A stretch of 64,000 bases of DNA from DASQPR01 sp963836775 (GTDB taxonomy: Bacteria > Actinomycetota > Actinomycetes > Mycobacteriales > Micromonosporaceae), in the NCBI GenBank assembly GCA_963836775.1, contig CAWIKR010000002.1, forward strand, positions 1,922,001 to 1,986,000, in the 5' to 3' direction. The position numbers were made by a program, and so were the translations under genes. Shown here one piece after another: positions 26,698 to 36,000 of the stretch. How positions within the stretch are numbered: position 1 is the stretch's first letter; each line of letters starts with the position of its first letter. The notes below the pieces were generated by a model, which saw only the letters and a list, made by a program, of their open reading frames with translations, made no database searches and had not been told where the DNA came from.

Positions 26698-27180
26698 GTG
26701 CCCGAGGATCGGCTTACCCACGTGGACACCACCGGCGCGGCGCGCATGGTGGACGTGTCCGGCAAGGATGTGACGGTCCGGCGGGCGATCGCGGCCGGCC
26801 GGGTCCACACCACGGCCGCGGTGATCGATCTGCTGCGGGCCGATGAGCTTCCGAAGGGCGACGCGCTCGCGGTGGCGCGCCTGGCCGGCATCATGGGCGC
26901 CAAGCGCACTCCGGACATCGTGCCGCTATGCCATCCGATCGCGCTCCACGGCGTCACCGTCGACCTGGTGCTTGGCACGGACGCGGTGGACATCGAGGTG
27001 GCGACGCGTACCGCCGATCGAACCGGCGTGGAGATGGAAGCGCTGACGGCGGTGGCCGCCGCGGGCCTGGCGCTGATCGACATGATCAAGGCAGTGGATC
27101 CCGCAGCGTCGCTTGACGCGGTACGCGTGCTCCGCAAGGAGGGCGGGAAGACCGGCCTCTGGGAGCGTGATCGTGACTGA
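26698..27180 (+). CDS. moaC: cyclic pyranopterin monophosphate synthase
   Basis: This 160-residue enzyme completes precursor Z (cPMP) synthesis from the MoaA product. Characteristic blocks are LTHVDTTGAARMVDVSGKDVT, split as THVDTTGAARMVDVSGK, then KRTPDIVPLCHPIALHGV and GVEMEALTAVAAAGLALIDMIKAVD, read as GVEMEALTAVAAAG with the catalytic lysine in DMIKAVD. GTG start. It begins the moaC-mog-moeA-moaE operon; its stop overlaps the next gene. Confidence 0.96.
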   Translation: MPEDRLTHVDTTGAARMVDVSGKDVTVRRAIAAGRVHTTAAVIDLLRADELPKGDALAVARLAGIMGAKRTPDIVPLCHPIALHGVTVDLVLGTDAVDIEVATRTADRTGVEMEALTAVAAAGLALIDMIKAVDPAASLDAVRVLRKEGGKTGLWERDRD

Positions 27181-27649
27181 GCGTCGGGCGGTCGTGGTGG
27201 TGGCATCGAACCGCGCCGCCGCCGGTGTCTACGCCGATCGCAGCGGCCCGATCCTCGTTGCCGGCCTGCGCGACCTCGGATTCGACACTCCGGATCCGGT
27301 CGTGGTCCCGGATGGCGACCCGGTCGGTGTCGTCATCCGCCGCGCTGTCGGCGACGGCATCGACGTAGTGCTCACCAGCGGCGGGACCGGAATCACGCCG
27401 ACCGACCGGACGCCCGATGTGACCCGCGCGCTGCTGGACTACGAAATCCCCGGAATCGCGGAAGCCATTCGCATGGTTTCACGTGAATCCATCCCGACAT
27501 CTGTGCTTTCGCGGGGATTGGCCGGAGTCGCCGGCGGCACGCTCGTCGTCAATCTGCCCGGATCGACCGGTGGGGCGCGCGACGGCCTGGCGGTGCTCGG
27601 ACCGATCTTGGCACATGCCGTCGATCAACTCGGCGGCGGGGATCACTGA
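27173..27649 (+). CDS. mog: molybdopterin adenylyltransferase (MogA/MoaB family)
   Basis: This 158-residue protein activates molybdopterin with ATP before metal insertion. The signature DVVLTSGGTGITPTDRTPDVT is present (read DVVLTSGGTGITPTDRT), then MVSRESIPTSVLSRG and TLVVNLPGS. GTG 27173 is chosen because it overlaps the moaC stop by eight bases, a coupled arrangement, with GGGAG ahead. MogA versus MoaB cannot be told apart by eye. Confidence 0.93.
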   Translation: MTERRAVVVVASNRAAAGVYADRSGPILVAGLRDLGFDTPDPVVVPDGDPVGVVIRRAVGDGIDVVLTSGGTGITPTDRTPDVTRALLDYEIPGIAEAIRMVSRESIPTSVLSRGLAGVAGGTLVVNLPGSTGGARDGLAVLGPILAHAVDQLGGGDH

Positions 27650-27675
27650 CCGCCCGGGCGGCTAGGCTGGCGAGC

Positions 27676-28893
27676 ATGACCGATGTCATCACCGCGCTCC
27701 CATGGACGCGAGCGCGGGACGCCGCCTACGCTGCCGGTTCCGATCACCGGTTGAGCGCGGTCGACCTGCCGCTCGCCGACTGCGACGGCACGACGCTCGC
27801 GGAGCCGCTGCGAACGCTGACCGATTTGCCGGCCTTCCCGACATCGAGCATCGACGGGTGGGCGGTGCGCGGGCCGGCACCGTGGCGGATCGCCGGGCGG
27901 CTTCTGGCCGGATCGGTCGCCCTGCCGCTGGTCGAAGATGGCACGTGCGTGGAGATCGCCACCGGCGCGATGGTCCCGGACGGCGCCGAGGCGATCCTCC
28001 GGATCGAGGATTCCAAGGTGGCCGACGGCCTGGTCACCGGCGAGCCGCGGGCCGAACCGGAGTGGCGCAAGCCCGGTGACGAGGCCTGGCGTGGCGAGGA
28101 ACTACTGCCCGCCGGATCCGCGGTGACACCCGGACTGATCGGGCTCGCGGCCGCCAGCGGGTACGACACCCTGCCGGTCTATCCCCGAGTCGCCGCGGAG
28201 ATGGTTGTCTTCGGCGATGAGCTGCTCATCTCGGGTCCGCCCGGCAAGGGGCGCGTACGCGATTCGCTAGGCCCGCAGGTCCCGTCCTGGCTCCGCCGCC
28301 TGGGCTGTGACGTCGGCGCCGTCCGCGGCCCGATCGAGGACACCCTCGCCGGGCATGTCGCCGCCTTGCGGGCAAGTCTGGCCTCGGGCGTCGACCTCAT
28401 CGTCACCACCGGCGGCACCATGCACGGCCCAGTCGACCACCTGCATCCCGCGCTCGCCGCCGTCGGAGCCCGCTACGTGGTGAATGGCGTGGAAGTGCGG
28501 CCTGGATTCCCGATGCTGCTGGCGGTCCTGCCTCGCGATGACGGTCGCTCGGCGCTGCTGGCCGGCCTTCCGGGCAACCCGCAGTCCGCGGTGGTCGCGC
28601 TGTCGTCGGTGGTCGCGCCGGCCCTCGCGGGATTGCGCGGCCGCCCGCTGCCGGCGCTGCCGACGGTCCAGCTCGGCGCGGCGATCCCGGGCCGTGGCGA
28701 CTTCGCCCATCTGGCCCTGGTGCGCCGGGCCGCCGACGGCACCGCGACGCCGGTCGAGCATGTCGGGTCGGCCATGCTCCGCGGCCTCGCACAGGCCATC
28801 GGGTTCGCCCTGATCGCGCCCGGCACGGCGGCCACCGCCGGCGACCGGGTGCCGCTGGTTCCGCTTCCGATCCTCACCGATGAGGCGCTATGA
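27676..28893 (+). CDS. moeA: molybdopterin molybdotransferase
   Basis: This 405-residue enzyme inserts molybdate into adenylyl-molybdopterin. Motifs: FPTSSIDGWAV (domain with the conserved SxxDG), VEIATGAMVPDGAEAIL, the MPT-binding block LIVTTGGTMHGPVDHL, and LLAGLPGNPQSAVV. The C-terminal domain IV is present. It begins 26 bp after mog, and its stop overlaps moaE by four bases (28890-28893). Confidence 0.96.
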   Translation: MTDVITALPWTRARDAAYAAGSDHRLSAVDLPLADCDGTTLAEPLRTLTDLPAFPTSSIDGWAVRGPAPWRIAGRLLAGSVALPLVEDGTCVEIATGAMVPDGAEAILRIEDSKVADGLVTGEPRAEPEWRKPGDEAWRGEELLPAGSAVTPGLIGLAAASGYDTLPVYPRVAAEMVVFGDELLISGPPGKGRVRDSLGPQVPSWLRRLGCDVGAVRGPIEDTLAGHVAALRASLASGVDLIVTTGGTMHGPVDHLHPALAAVGARYVVNGVEVRPGFPMLLAVLPRDDGRSALLAGLPGNPQSAVVALSSVVAPALAGLRGRPLPALPTVQLGAAIPGRGDFAHLALVRRAADGTATPVEHVGSAMLRGLAQAIGFALIAPGTAATAGDRVPLVPLPILTDEAL

Positions 28894-29309
28894 CCGTCGT
28901 TCTTGTCACCGTCTCCGACGAACCGCTCGACCTCGCTGCTCACGAGGCGGCCGTGTCTCGTCCGGATGGCGGGGCGGTGGTCAGCTTCCAGGGCGTCGTC
29001 CGCGACCACGACCACGGCCGGTCGGTGCTGGAGCTGGATTACGAGAGCCACCCGTCGGCCGAGGAAGTCCTGCTCAAGGTCGCCGCGGAAATCGACGCCG
29101 AGCAGGATGTGCTGGCGGTGGCCATATCCCATCGGGTCGGCCGCCTGAAGATCGGCGATGTCGCGCTGGTCGCCGCCGTCGCCACTGCTCACCGCGGCGC
29201 CGCGTTCGCGACCTGCGCGCGGCTTGTCGACGAGGCCAAGGCGCGGCTACCGATCTGGAAGCACCAGGTGTTCGCCGATGGCACCGACGAGTGGGTCAAC
29301 AGCCCTTAG
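28890..29309 (+). CDS. moaE: molybdopterin synthase large subunit
   Basis: This 139-residue MoaE makes molybdopterin with MoaD. Visible: GAVVSFQGVVRDHDHG, VLELDYESHPSAEEVL, AISHRVGRLKIGD, VATAHRGAAFATCARLVDEAK, and the catalytic C terminus PIWKHQVFADGTDEWV. ATGA overlap with moeA indicates coupled translation. The stop codon lies inside the left arm of an inverted repeat (29302-29498). Confidence 0.96.
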   Translation: MTVVLVTVSDEPLDLAAHEAAVSRPDGGAVVSFQGVVRDHDHGRSVLELDYESHPSAEEVLLKVAAEIDAEQDVLAVAISHRVGRLKIGDVALVAAVATAHRGAAFATCARLVDEAKARLPIWKHQVFADGTDEWVNSP

Positions 29310-29498
29310 AGCTTCCTAAACCTCGTGGCCGGGCTGTGGCGGCCCCAGATGGCCGTCGGCGGCGTTGTCGGCACGTCGGCACGGGCGCTTACACAACACC
29401 CGTATGCACTCGCACCTCCGCCTTGCCGACAACCATCTGCCGGTCGTGATCGGCGGGGTCGCCTCGCCACAACCGAAGGTTTAGGAAAGAACTCTTAG
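29302..29498. repeat. 195-bp imperfect palindromic element (MITE-like)
   Basis: The arms TTCCTAAACCT (29313-29323) and AGGTTTAGGAA (29477-29487) are perfect inverted copies. Outer bases CTTAGAG and the right-hand CTCTTAG extend the symmetry. Inside, GTTGTCGGCA and TGCCGACAAC also face each other. It has no transposase and lies between moaE and the DoxX gene. A 26-codon frame (29404-29484) inside is probably not a gene. This could be a miniature inverted-repeat element. Confidence 0.5.
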
Positions 29499-30037
29499 CT
29501 CGGAAACTTACGGCCGGCCGCGGCCGCCTTCATCGCGATGTTGGCCTTCGCCTTCTGGTTCTGCGCGGTTCTGCGTACCGCCTTGTTGGCGTCGTGAGCC
29601 AGGTGCTCGGCCCGCCACCGCAACCCCGGACGGCCGCCGGTGTCGACCGCGGCCAGCAGCAGTCCGCCGAACAGCCCCACGTTCTTGAGGAAGTGGGTGA
29701 GCTGCGCCGACCGGTCGGTGGGCGTGCCCTGAGCCCAGAATGCGTGCCCGGCGATCGTGGTCGGCACCAGCGAGCCGGCCAACACCACCGCCGCGGGCCG
29801 GGACCAGCGGGTCAACAGGAGCGCACCGGCCGCGGCCTGCACCGCGCCGTTGACCTGGACGAACGTCTTGGTGTCCGGAGACAGCGCCGGGTGCACGTTC
29901 GACAATGCCGGGCCCACCTTGTCGGTGAGCGGCGCCGCGCGCGGCACCAGGCGTTCCGGCATCATCAGCGCGTCCGCTCCGCTCTTGACGAAGATGGCCG
30001 CGAGCATGGCGTGGGCGAGCGTGCGAACAGGCGTCAT
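29495..30037 (-). CDS. DoxX family membrane protein
   Basis: This 180-residue protein has four helices in the DoxX pattern: LAHAMLAAIFVKSGADALMMPE, VQVNGAVQAAAGALLLT, VVLAGSLVPTTIAGHAFW and LFGGLLLAAVD. A basic tail rich in lysine and alanine follows (NQKAKANIAMKAAAAGRK). I chose ATG 30037 (MTPVRTLAHAM); an upstream start adds 11 residues. DoxX proteins are membrane redox or stress components; the specific role is unknown. Confidence 0.8.
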   Translation of the reverse strand: MTPVRTLAHAMLAAIFVKSGADALMMPERLVPRAAPLTDKVGPALSNVHPALSPDTKTFVQVNGAVQAAAGALLLTRWSRPAAVVLAGSLVPTTIAGHAFWAQGTPTDRSAQLTHFLKNVGLFGGLLLAAVDTGGRPGLRWRAEHLAHDANKAVRRTAQNQKAKANIAMKAAAAGRKFPS

Positions 30038-30081
30038 GTGACTTTCATACCCCGCTAGCCGCGACCGCATGCGGGGAATGA

Positions 30082-31293
30082 CTACACCTCGGGAACCGGC
30101 TGAGTGCGCAGGTAGCGGCCGAAATGCGGGACCGTGAAGGCGATCGTGCCACGTTCGCCGCAGTAGATCAGCCCTTTCTTGATCAAGGCATCGCGGGCCG
30201 GTGACAGGCTGGCCGGCTTGCGCTCCAGGGCTCGGGCCACGTCCGAGGTGGAGACCGCGCCGTCCAACTCGCCGTCGGGTCCGGCGAGCGTCGCCATCGC
30301 CCGCATGTATTCGCGCTCGGCCGGCGTGGCCCGCTCGAACCGGGAACCGAAGAAGCCCACCGCGAGTTCGGCCTCGGCTTCCGGTGCGGCGACGCGGACG
30401 TCCGCGGCGGTGATCGGCGACTGCGGCGCGTGGTCCCAGGTCGCTTTCCCATATGCCTGTACGAAATACGGATATCCGCCGGACGCCTCATAGAGCGCGT
30501 CCAGCGCCTTGGCCTCGAACTCCACCGACTCCCGGGCGGCCGGCGCGCACAACGCCTGGTCGGCCGCGATCCGATCGAGCCTATCGATGCGCTGGTATCG
30601 GAACAGCCGCTCGGAGTAGGACTTGGCCGCGGACAGCGTGGCCGGCAGGTGCGGCAGCCCGGCGCCGACCACGATCAGCGGCGCGCCGGTCTGGGACAGC
30701 TCGTGGCAGGCCGCGCATAGCGCCGAGATGTCAGTGCCGGAGAGATCCTGCATCTCGTCGATGAACACCGCGATGCCGGTGCCGACGTCGGTGGCCAGGC
30801 TGGCCGCGTCGGTGAGGAGCTCGACCAGGTCGATCTCCATGTCGCCGGTGTCGGCGCGGCCCACCGCGACCGGGGCATCGATGCCCGGCTGCCAGCGGTC
30901 GCGCAGCCGGGCATCGCTCGGGTTGCTGCGCATCGCGAACGCCTTGAGGACCGACAGGAACGCTTCGACGCGATCGGGTGCCCGGTGATGCGGGGCCAGC
31001 TCGCGGACCGCCATGTGCAACGCGGCCGACAGCGGCCGTCGCAGTGACTGGTCCGGACGAGCCTCGATCTTGCCGGTGCCCCAGAGCCGCCCGATCGCCT
31101 CGGATCGGAGCGTATTCAGCAGGACGGTCTTGCCGACACCGCGGAGCCCGGTCAGGACCAGACTGCGCTCCGGGCGGCCGCGCGGCACCCGCTCCAGGAC
31201 CACTTCGAAGACGCCGAGCTCACGATCGCGGCCGGCGAGTTCCGGTGGGCGCTGGCCGGCACCGGGGGCGTACGGATTGCGTACCGGATCCAC
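30082..31293 (-). CDS. AAA ATPase with C-terminal winged helix (ORC/Cdc6-like)
   Basis: This 403-residue AAA_16-type ATPase has Walker A GLRGVGKT near residue 50, Walker B AVFIDEMQDLSG, a sensor-1-like LIVVGAGLPHLP and an arginine-rich SERLFRYQRIDRL. The helical lid contains ALYEASGGYPYFVQAYG. A winged helix ends it (STSDVARALERKPASLSPARDALIKKG, read as STSDVARALERKPASL then LIKKGLIY). The build resembles archaeal Orc1/Cdc6 and STAND regulators, so it may bind DNA. GTG 31293 fits the family start DPVRNPYAPGAGQRPPE, with TACGGT seven bases ahead, consistent with a leaderless transcript. Two palindromes lie upstream. Confidence 0.82.
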   Translation of the reverse strand: MDPVRNPYAPGAGQRPPELAGRDRELGVFEVVLERVPRGRPERSLVLTGLRGVGKTVLLNTLRSEAIGRLWGTGKIEARPDQSLRRPLSAALHMAVRELAPHHRAPDRVEAFLSVLKAFAMRSNPSDARLRDRWQPGIDAPVAVGRADTGDMEIDLVELLTDAASLATDVGTGIAVFIDEMQDLSGTDISALCAACHELSQTGAPLIVVGAGLPHLPATLSAAKSYSERLFRYQRIDRLDRIAADQALCAPAARESVEFEAKALDALYEASGGYPYFVQAYGKATWDHAPQSPITAADVRVAAPEAEAELAVGFFGSRFERATPAEREYMRAMATLAGPDGELDGAVSTSDVARALERKPASLSPARDALIKKGLIYCGERGTIAFTVPHFGRYLRTQPVPEV

Positions 31294-31314
31294 GCATTGC
31301 ACCGTATCGGGGAA

Positions 31315-31332
31315 TCTAGCGAGATTGCTAGA
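31315..31332. promoter_or_regulatory. operator 1, CTAG palindrome overlapping the AAA ATPase promoter
   Basis: TCTAGC, six bases, GCTAGA forms an 18-bp inverted repeat ending 21 bp ahead of the GTG of the ATPase gene, between a TACGGT minus-10-like element and where the minus-35 would be. The same half sites recur at 31405-31422. CTAG is normally rare in high-GC genomes. Confidence 0.65.
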
Positions 31333-31394
31333 CGCACGTAGATATGGCGATTCGTGTCGCAACCGGGCGCCGACACCCCGGGTCTCGATAATGA

Positions 31395-31432
31395 TCTAGC
31401 CCTGTCTAGCGATCATGCTAGACAGGGCTAGA
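31395..31432. promoter_or_regulatory. operator 2 / perfect 16-bp hairpin with CTAG repeats
   Basis: Arms 31395-31410 and 31417-31432 pair perfectly around GATCAT. The inner 18 bp (31405-31422) repeats operator 1. It is also just past the stop of the upstream gene (31445) and could act as its terminator. Six CTAG tetramers occur in 116 bp (31316-31431). Confidence 0.65.
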
Positions 31433-31444
31433 GGGCTGTAGCGA

Positions 31445-32148
31445 TCAGAGTTTCTGCAGGCAGAGAACGTAGTCGTTGATGCTCGGGTCGACCGGCCACT
31501 CGAAGGTGTAGTTGTTCGTGACGCCGTCAACGCCGTTACACGCGGTGGTGTCGACGGTGCCCTTCTGGACCTTCAACACCTTGTACGCGCCTGGGATGCA
31601 ACCGGAGTTCGTCATCACCGGATTGCTTCCCGAGCCGCGCTGGTCACGCAGGTGTTGACGGCGGGCGCCGCGGGCGGCGTCTCGGTCGCGCCGTTGGTCT
31701 GCCACAGGTAGATGACGACGCCGGCGGCCGCCAGGACCACGACCACCAGCAGGATCGACAGCACCACGACCGCGGACGAGCGCTTCTTCGGCTCTTCCTG
31801 ATAAGCCTGCTCGTACTGGTTGCCGTAGGCAGCGGGCTGGTACTGAGGTTCGTACTGCTGCGGCTGATATTGCGGGGCGTACTGCGGCTGCGGTGCCTGG
31901 TACTGCTGCTGTTGCGGGTACTGGGGTTGCGCGTACCCGGGCTGGTAGGGCGGCGTGGACTGCACCGGAGGCACCGACTGCACCGGGGGCGCGGACTGCA
32001 CGGGCGGTGCCGACTGCACTGGTGGGGCCGATTGGACCGGCGGGACCGACTGGATCGGTTGCGTCGGCGGCGCCGGTGGCGGGGCATCCTGCCGGACCGT
32101 CTCGTCGTTCCACGGGTCGGCCGGCCCGGACGAGCCGTACTGGGACAT
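31445..32148 (-). pseudogene. PxP-repeat membrane protein with secreted C-terminal domain, frameshifted
   Basis: The first frame (ATG 32148, GGAGG six bases ahead) gives an acidic head, about six copies of a PPVQSAPPVQS-type repeat, a Q/Y-rich stretch, a basic EEPKKRSS and one membrane helix (VVVLSILLVVVVLAAAGVVIY), then VNTCVTSA and a stop at 31615. The missing end is in the next frame: GSGSNPVMTNSGCIPGAYKVLK through TFEWPVDPSINDYVLCLQKL, stop 31445. Joining near 31638-31645 needs one added base and restores the four-cysteine LppU-like outer domain known from actinomycetes. It is either a real deletion or a sequence error; the protein is otherwise typical. Confidence 0.75.
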
Positions 32149-32387
32149 CATCTACCTCCGTGCCGGAGTGAATGAGCAGGCTTGCGGGCCACCGGAGAGT
32201 CCCGTTGGTGCGGTTACGGTATCGCTGTGAGGCAATAGTCACCACGCCCGAACGGCTCGGCTCCCCTTCTGTCAGCAACCCGACCTGTGTTGGGAATCGG
32301 GCCCGGCGCCCTGGCGGCGTTGCTCGTGCGCGCACCCCGCACTTGTCGCGGGTCTGAGCCTTGCCAACGTGGCGGGGGCCGGTCCCA
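32149..32387. other. intergenic region without gene
   Basis: It holds the promoter side of the minus-strand gene and the edge of the repeat island. One copy of a CAACGTGGCG core (32365-32374), related to motifs in the adjacent repeat, is present. No coding sequence is convincing. Confidence 0.4.
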
Positions 32388-32743
32388 CGGTCGTCGCGAC
32401 CCCTGGGCTCTGCCGATTCGGGGTCGGGTGCCGAAGATCCCTCAACGTGGAGAGTTTTGTCGGTCACCCAATGTGGCGAGTTCTGACGGTATTTGGACTG
32501 CTAAACGCCACGTTGATGGATCGACACGAACTCGCCGCGTCAGTGGATCGCCAGCAGAGGCCGCGCGGTCGTCGCGACCCCTGGGCTCTGCCGATTCGGG
32601 TTCGGGTGCCGAAGATCCCTCAACGTGGAGAGTTTTGTCGGTCACCCAATGTGGCGAGTTCTGACGGTATTTGGACTGCTAATCGCCACGTTGATGGATC
32701 GACACGAACTCGCCACGTAAGTGGATCGCCAGCAGCGGGCGCG
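32388..32743. repeat. two tandem 178-bp direct repeats
   Basis: Copy 1 (32388-32565) and copy 2 (32566-32743) differ at only a few bases (for example GGGGTC/GGGTTC, CTAAACG/CTAATCG, CGCGTCA/CACGTAA). Each copy carries four versions, in both orientations, of a CAACGTGGCGAGTT-like motif (for example 32443-32456, 32469-32482, minus strand 32506-32515). The base composition is visibly poorer in GC than the surroundings. Coding frames are absent. Confidence 0.9.
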
Positions 32744-32820
32744 GTCCGCGCGGCACGGCACGGCAACGCGAGGCACCGCGACGCACGACGACGCACGACG
32801 AGGCACGACGCGGCGAGGCG

Positions 32821-32940
32821 CGGCACGGCGACGCACGGCGCGCCACGGCGACGCACGGCGCGCCACGGCGACGCACGGCGCGCCACAGCGACGCACGGCG
32901 CGGCACGGCGACGCACGGCGCGGCACGGCGACGCGAGGCA
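32821..32940. repeat. 20-bp minisatellite, six copies
   Basis: Six head-to-tail 20-mers (units start at 32821, 32841, 32861, 32881, 32901, 32921) with the type CGSCACGGCGACGCACGGCG; copy four has one change and copy six is degenerate at its end. Shorter decayed units (CACGACG, GGCACGG) run before and after, from about 32743 to 32990. Long frames over the tract are artefacts of its GC-rich periodicity. Confidence 0.9.
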
Positions 32941-33000
32941 GGGCGCGGCACGGCGCCGCACGCGCGGCACGGCGCCGGCGTTTCTAGTGCCCCGCGCGGG

Positions 33001-36000
33001 TTAGAGCAGGCGCATCTGGTGATCCCGCGGCCGTCGGGGTTGCTCATCGCCGCGGTGTTCGAACAGGCGCGGGTCGATCGAGCCGAAGAACCGGCTCGGC
33101 GACATCTCCCGATCGCTGCCCCGCCATTGCCGGTGCCGTGCGTGCGAGACGAACAGCCGCTGCTGAGCCCGGGTCAGTCCGACGAAGAAGAGGCGGCGCT
33201 CCTCGGCGATCGCCTCGGCTTCCTCCTCCGGCCTCGCCGGCCGGTCGAAACCGCGCAGCGGCAGCAGGCCGTCCTCGCAGCCGACGATGAAGACGACCGG
33301 AAACTCGAGACCCTTGGAGGCGTGCAGAGTCAGCAGCGTGACCGCCTCGGCCCGTGGATCCAGCGCGTCCACTTCGGCGCCGGTGGCGACCTCGGCGAGG
33401 AACCGTTCGACGTCGTCGCCACATCGGGCGACCAGCGGCTTCACCAGATCCAGGGCGGTCTGCAGATCGGTCTGCGTGAGTGACTCGGCAGCGTCCAGGG
33501 TCGGCGTCGCGAGCCGGTCCAGCACCGCGTCGGCGGCGCTGCGGAGCGCCATCGACAGCGGCGTGCTGCCGTGGAACCGCAGCTCGCGCGCGAGCGCGGC
33601 GACGCCGGGACGGTTCCGCAAGCGATCATGGGACCGCTTCTGCACCGGGATGCCCGCGTGCCCCAGCGCGTCCAGCACGGCACCGGACTGCGCGTCGGTG
33701 CGGTAGAGGACGGCGATGTCACTGAACGAAACGGCGCCGGTGGGCGTCGCACGCCCGTCCACCCGACCCGAGTCCAACGATCGGTGCGACAGGCCGCCGA
33801 CGAGCTCGTCGATCGTACGCACCACGAAGTCGGCCTCGTCGGCAACACCGCTTGCCGGGTAGAGCCCGACCTGAGGCGCCTCGGGGTCGAACTTGGCCGG
33901 GTCCAGGCGCCGGCCGCGGACCAGTGACGTCGGAGCGATCGCCTGCACCGCGGTCGCCAGGATCGGCGCGGTCGATCGGTAGTTGCGAGTCAGCCGAACC
34001 GTCCGCGCCCGCTCATAGTCCGAGGCGAACCGCATGAAGAACGAGACATCGGCACCCCGGAACGAATAGATCGCCTGGTCCGGATCGCCGATCGCGCACA
34101 GGTTGCCGTCGTCCGGACAGAGCAGCCGCAGGAGTTCGTATTGCACGGCGTCGACGTCCTGATATTCGTCGACGAAAACCCATGGCCAGCGAGTTCGGTA
34201 TTCGGTGACCAGGTCCGGCCGGTCGCGCAGCAGCTTCACCGGCTGCGTGAGCAGGTCATCCAGGGTGACCGTGTCCGGCTCGCCGACCGACTCGTCACTC
34301 GAGTCGACGATCCGGAAGTGCGCCGAGAGGCCCACCGCCTCGTGGTTCTCCCGCAGAATCCGCAGGCCGAGCGCGTGGAAGGTGGCGACCGTGACGTCCT
34401 CGGCCACCGGACCGAGGAGCGCCTCGAGCCGCTCGGCCATCTCGGCCGCGGCTCGCCGGGTGAACGTGATCGCCAGGCACTGTTCGGGATAGACGCCCAT
34501 ATCGGCGCAGAGGTAGGCGATCCGGTGCGTGAGCGTGCGGGTCTTCCCGGTGCCCGGACCGGCGACGATCAGCATCGGGCCACCCGGTGCCGACGCCGCG
34601 ACCCGCTGCATGGCATCCAGCCGGTCGAGCAGGCCGGTGCCGACGTCTTCCATTCCGGTGAGCATCGGCTCGAACGGTTCGTGCGGCGATGCCGGTGGGG
34701 CGATCGGTGGCGCGGCCGCTTCCTTCTCGCGCGGTTCGCGCGCCTTCGGCACCCGGGTCGGCGCCGCCTTGCGCGGCTTGGCCGCTGGGGTGGAGAACAG
34801 CTCATCCGGTACGGCAAATAGCGCGTCGTTGTGACCGCGCAGCTCCCGTTCGTCGAAGAGCCGGATGACGCCGTACTCCCCGTCGTACCCGGGGGTTCGG
34901 CGCACCTCACCGGCGCGCAGCCGGCGGATCGCCTCGGACAGCTTGTCCCCGCCGGCCCGTTTGATGTCATCGAGTGGCACGGCCCGCAGGATCCGCAGCT
35001 CCGGCCCGAGCGCGGCGACCAGCTTGTCGGCCTTGTGCACGACGGTCTTGGAGCGCGGGCCGACGCCATCGATCTCGCCCAGGATCTCGGCAAGCTGGAC
35101 CAGGTGCTCGACCGCGGGCGTCGATCCGGACGGCCGGTCCCGGTCGGCCAGCTCATCGACCCGGCTCAAGACACCGACGGTGACCGGCTTGCCGCAGCCG
35201 GAGCAGGTGCCGCCGGCCGCACGGGTCTGGTCCGGCGTCCAGCTGACCCCGCAGGCCCGGTGGCCGTCGGCGTGGTATTTGCCCTCTTCCGGAAAGAACT
35301 CCAGAGTGCCGGCCAGCCCGTCGCCGGTGCGCAGCGCGTCCCGGATCGCAAAGTAATCCCGGCCGGTGGTGAGCACCGTGGCTTCGCGGCCGAGCGCCGG
35401 CAACGAGTGCGCGTCCGAGTTTGACACCAGGCGATAGCGATCGAGGCTGGAGACTCGCCAGTTCATCTCCGGGTCGGAGGACAGGCCGGTCTCCACCGCG
35501 AAGATGTGGTCGGCGAGGTCGGCGTAGCAGTCGGCGATGGCGTCGAAGCCGGACTTGGAGCCGAGCGCCGAGAACCACGGCGTCCAGATGTGAGCCGGCA
35601 CCAGATAGCCGTCCGGGCTCGACTCGAGCACGATCTCGAGCAGATCCCGGGAGTCCAGACCGAGGATCGGGCGGCCGTCGGAGCCCAGGTTGCCGATCCG
35701 GCCGAGGCTGGTGTTGAACCGGTCGGCGGCGTCGAAATCCGGCAGATAGACCAGGTGGTGGACCTTGCGGGTCTTGTCGGCGCGCTTGTAGATGGTGGAG
35801 ATTTCGACCGAGAGCATGAATCGGACGTCATGGTCGGTGACGGTGGGCGGAAGCGAGCGATTGATCTCCGCGGCCGCTTCGTCGGTGACCCGGAACAGGC
35901 CCGGCTCCGCCGGTCGCAGCGTTTCTCGAAGGTGGCCGAACCAGGCCGGGTGGGTGAAGTCGCCGGTGCCCAGCACTCCGATGCCTTTGACCAGCGCTCC

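Noticed and set aside
29404..29484. 26-codon frame inside the palindromic element
   Set aside because: No ribosome site and the frame lies wholly in the inverted repeat; probably incidental.
31445..32148. Programmed minus-one frameshift in the secreted-domain gene
   Set aside because: No slippery heptamer precedes the break and no downstream structure is obvious; an indel is simpler.
32149..33000. Possible CRISPR array in the repeat island
   Set aside because: Neither the 178-bp repeat nor the 20-bp array has unique spacers between units and no cas gene is near.
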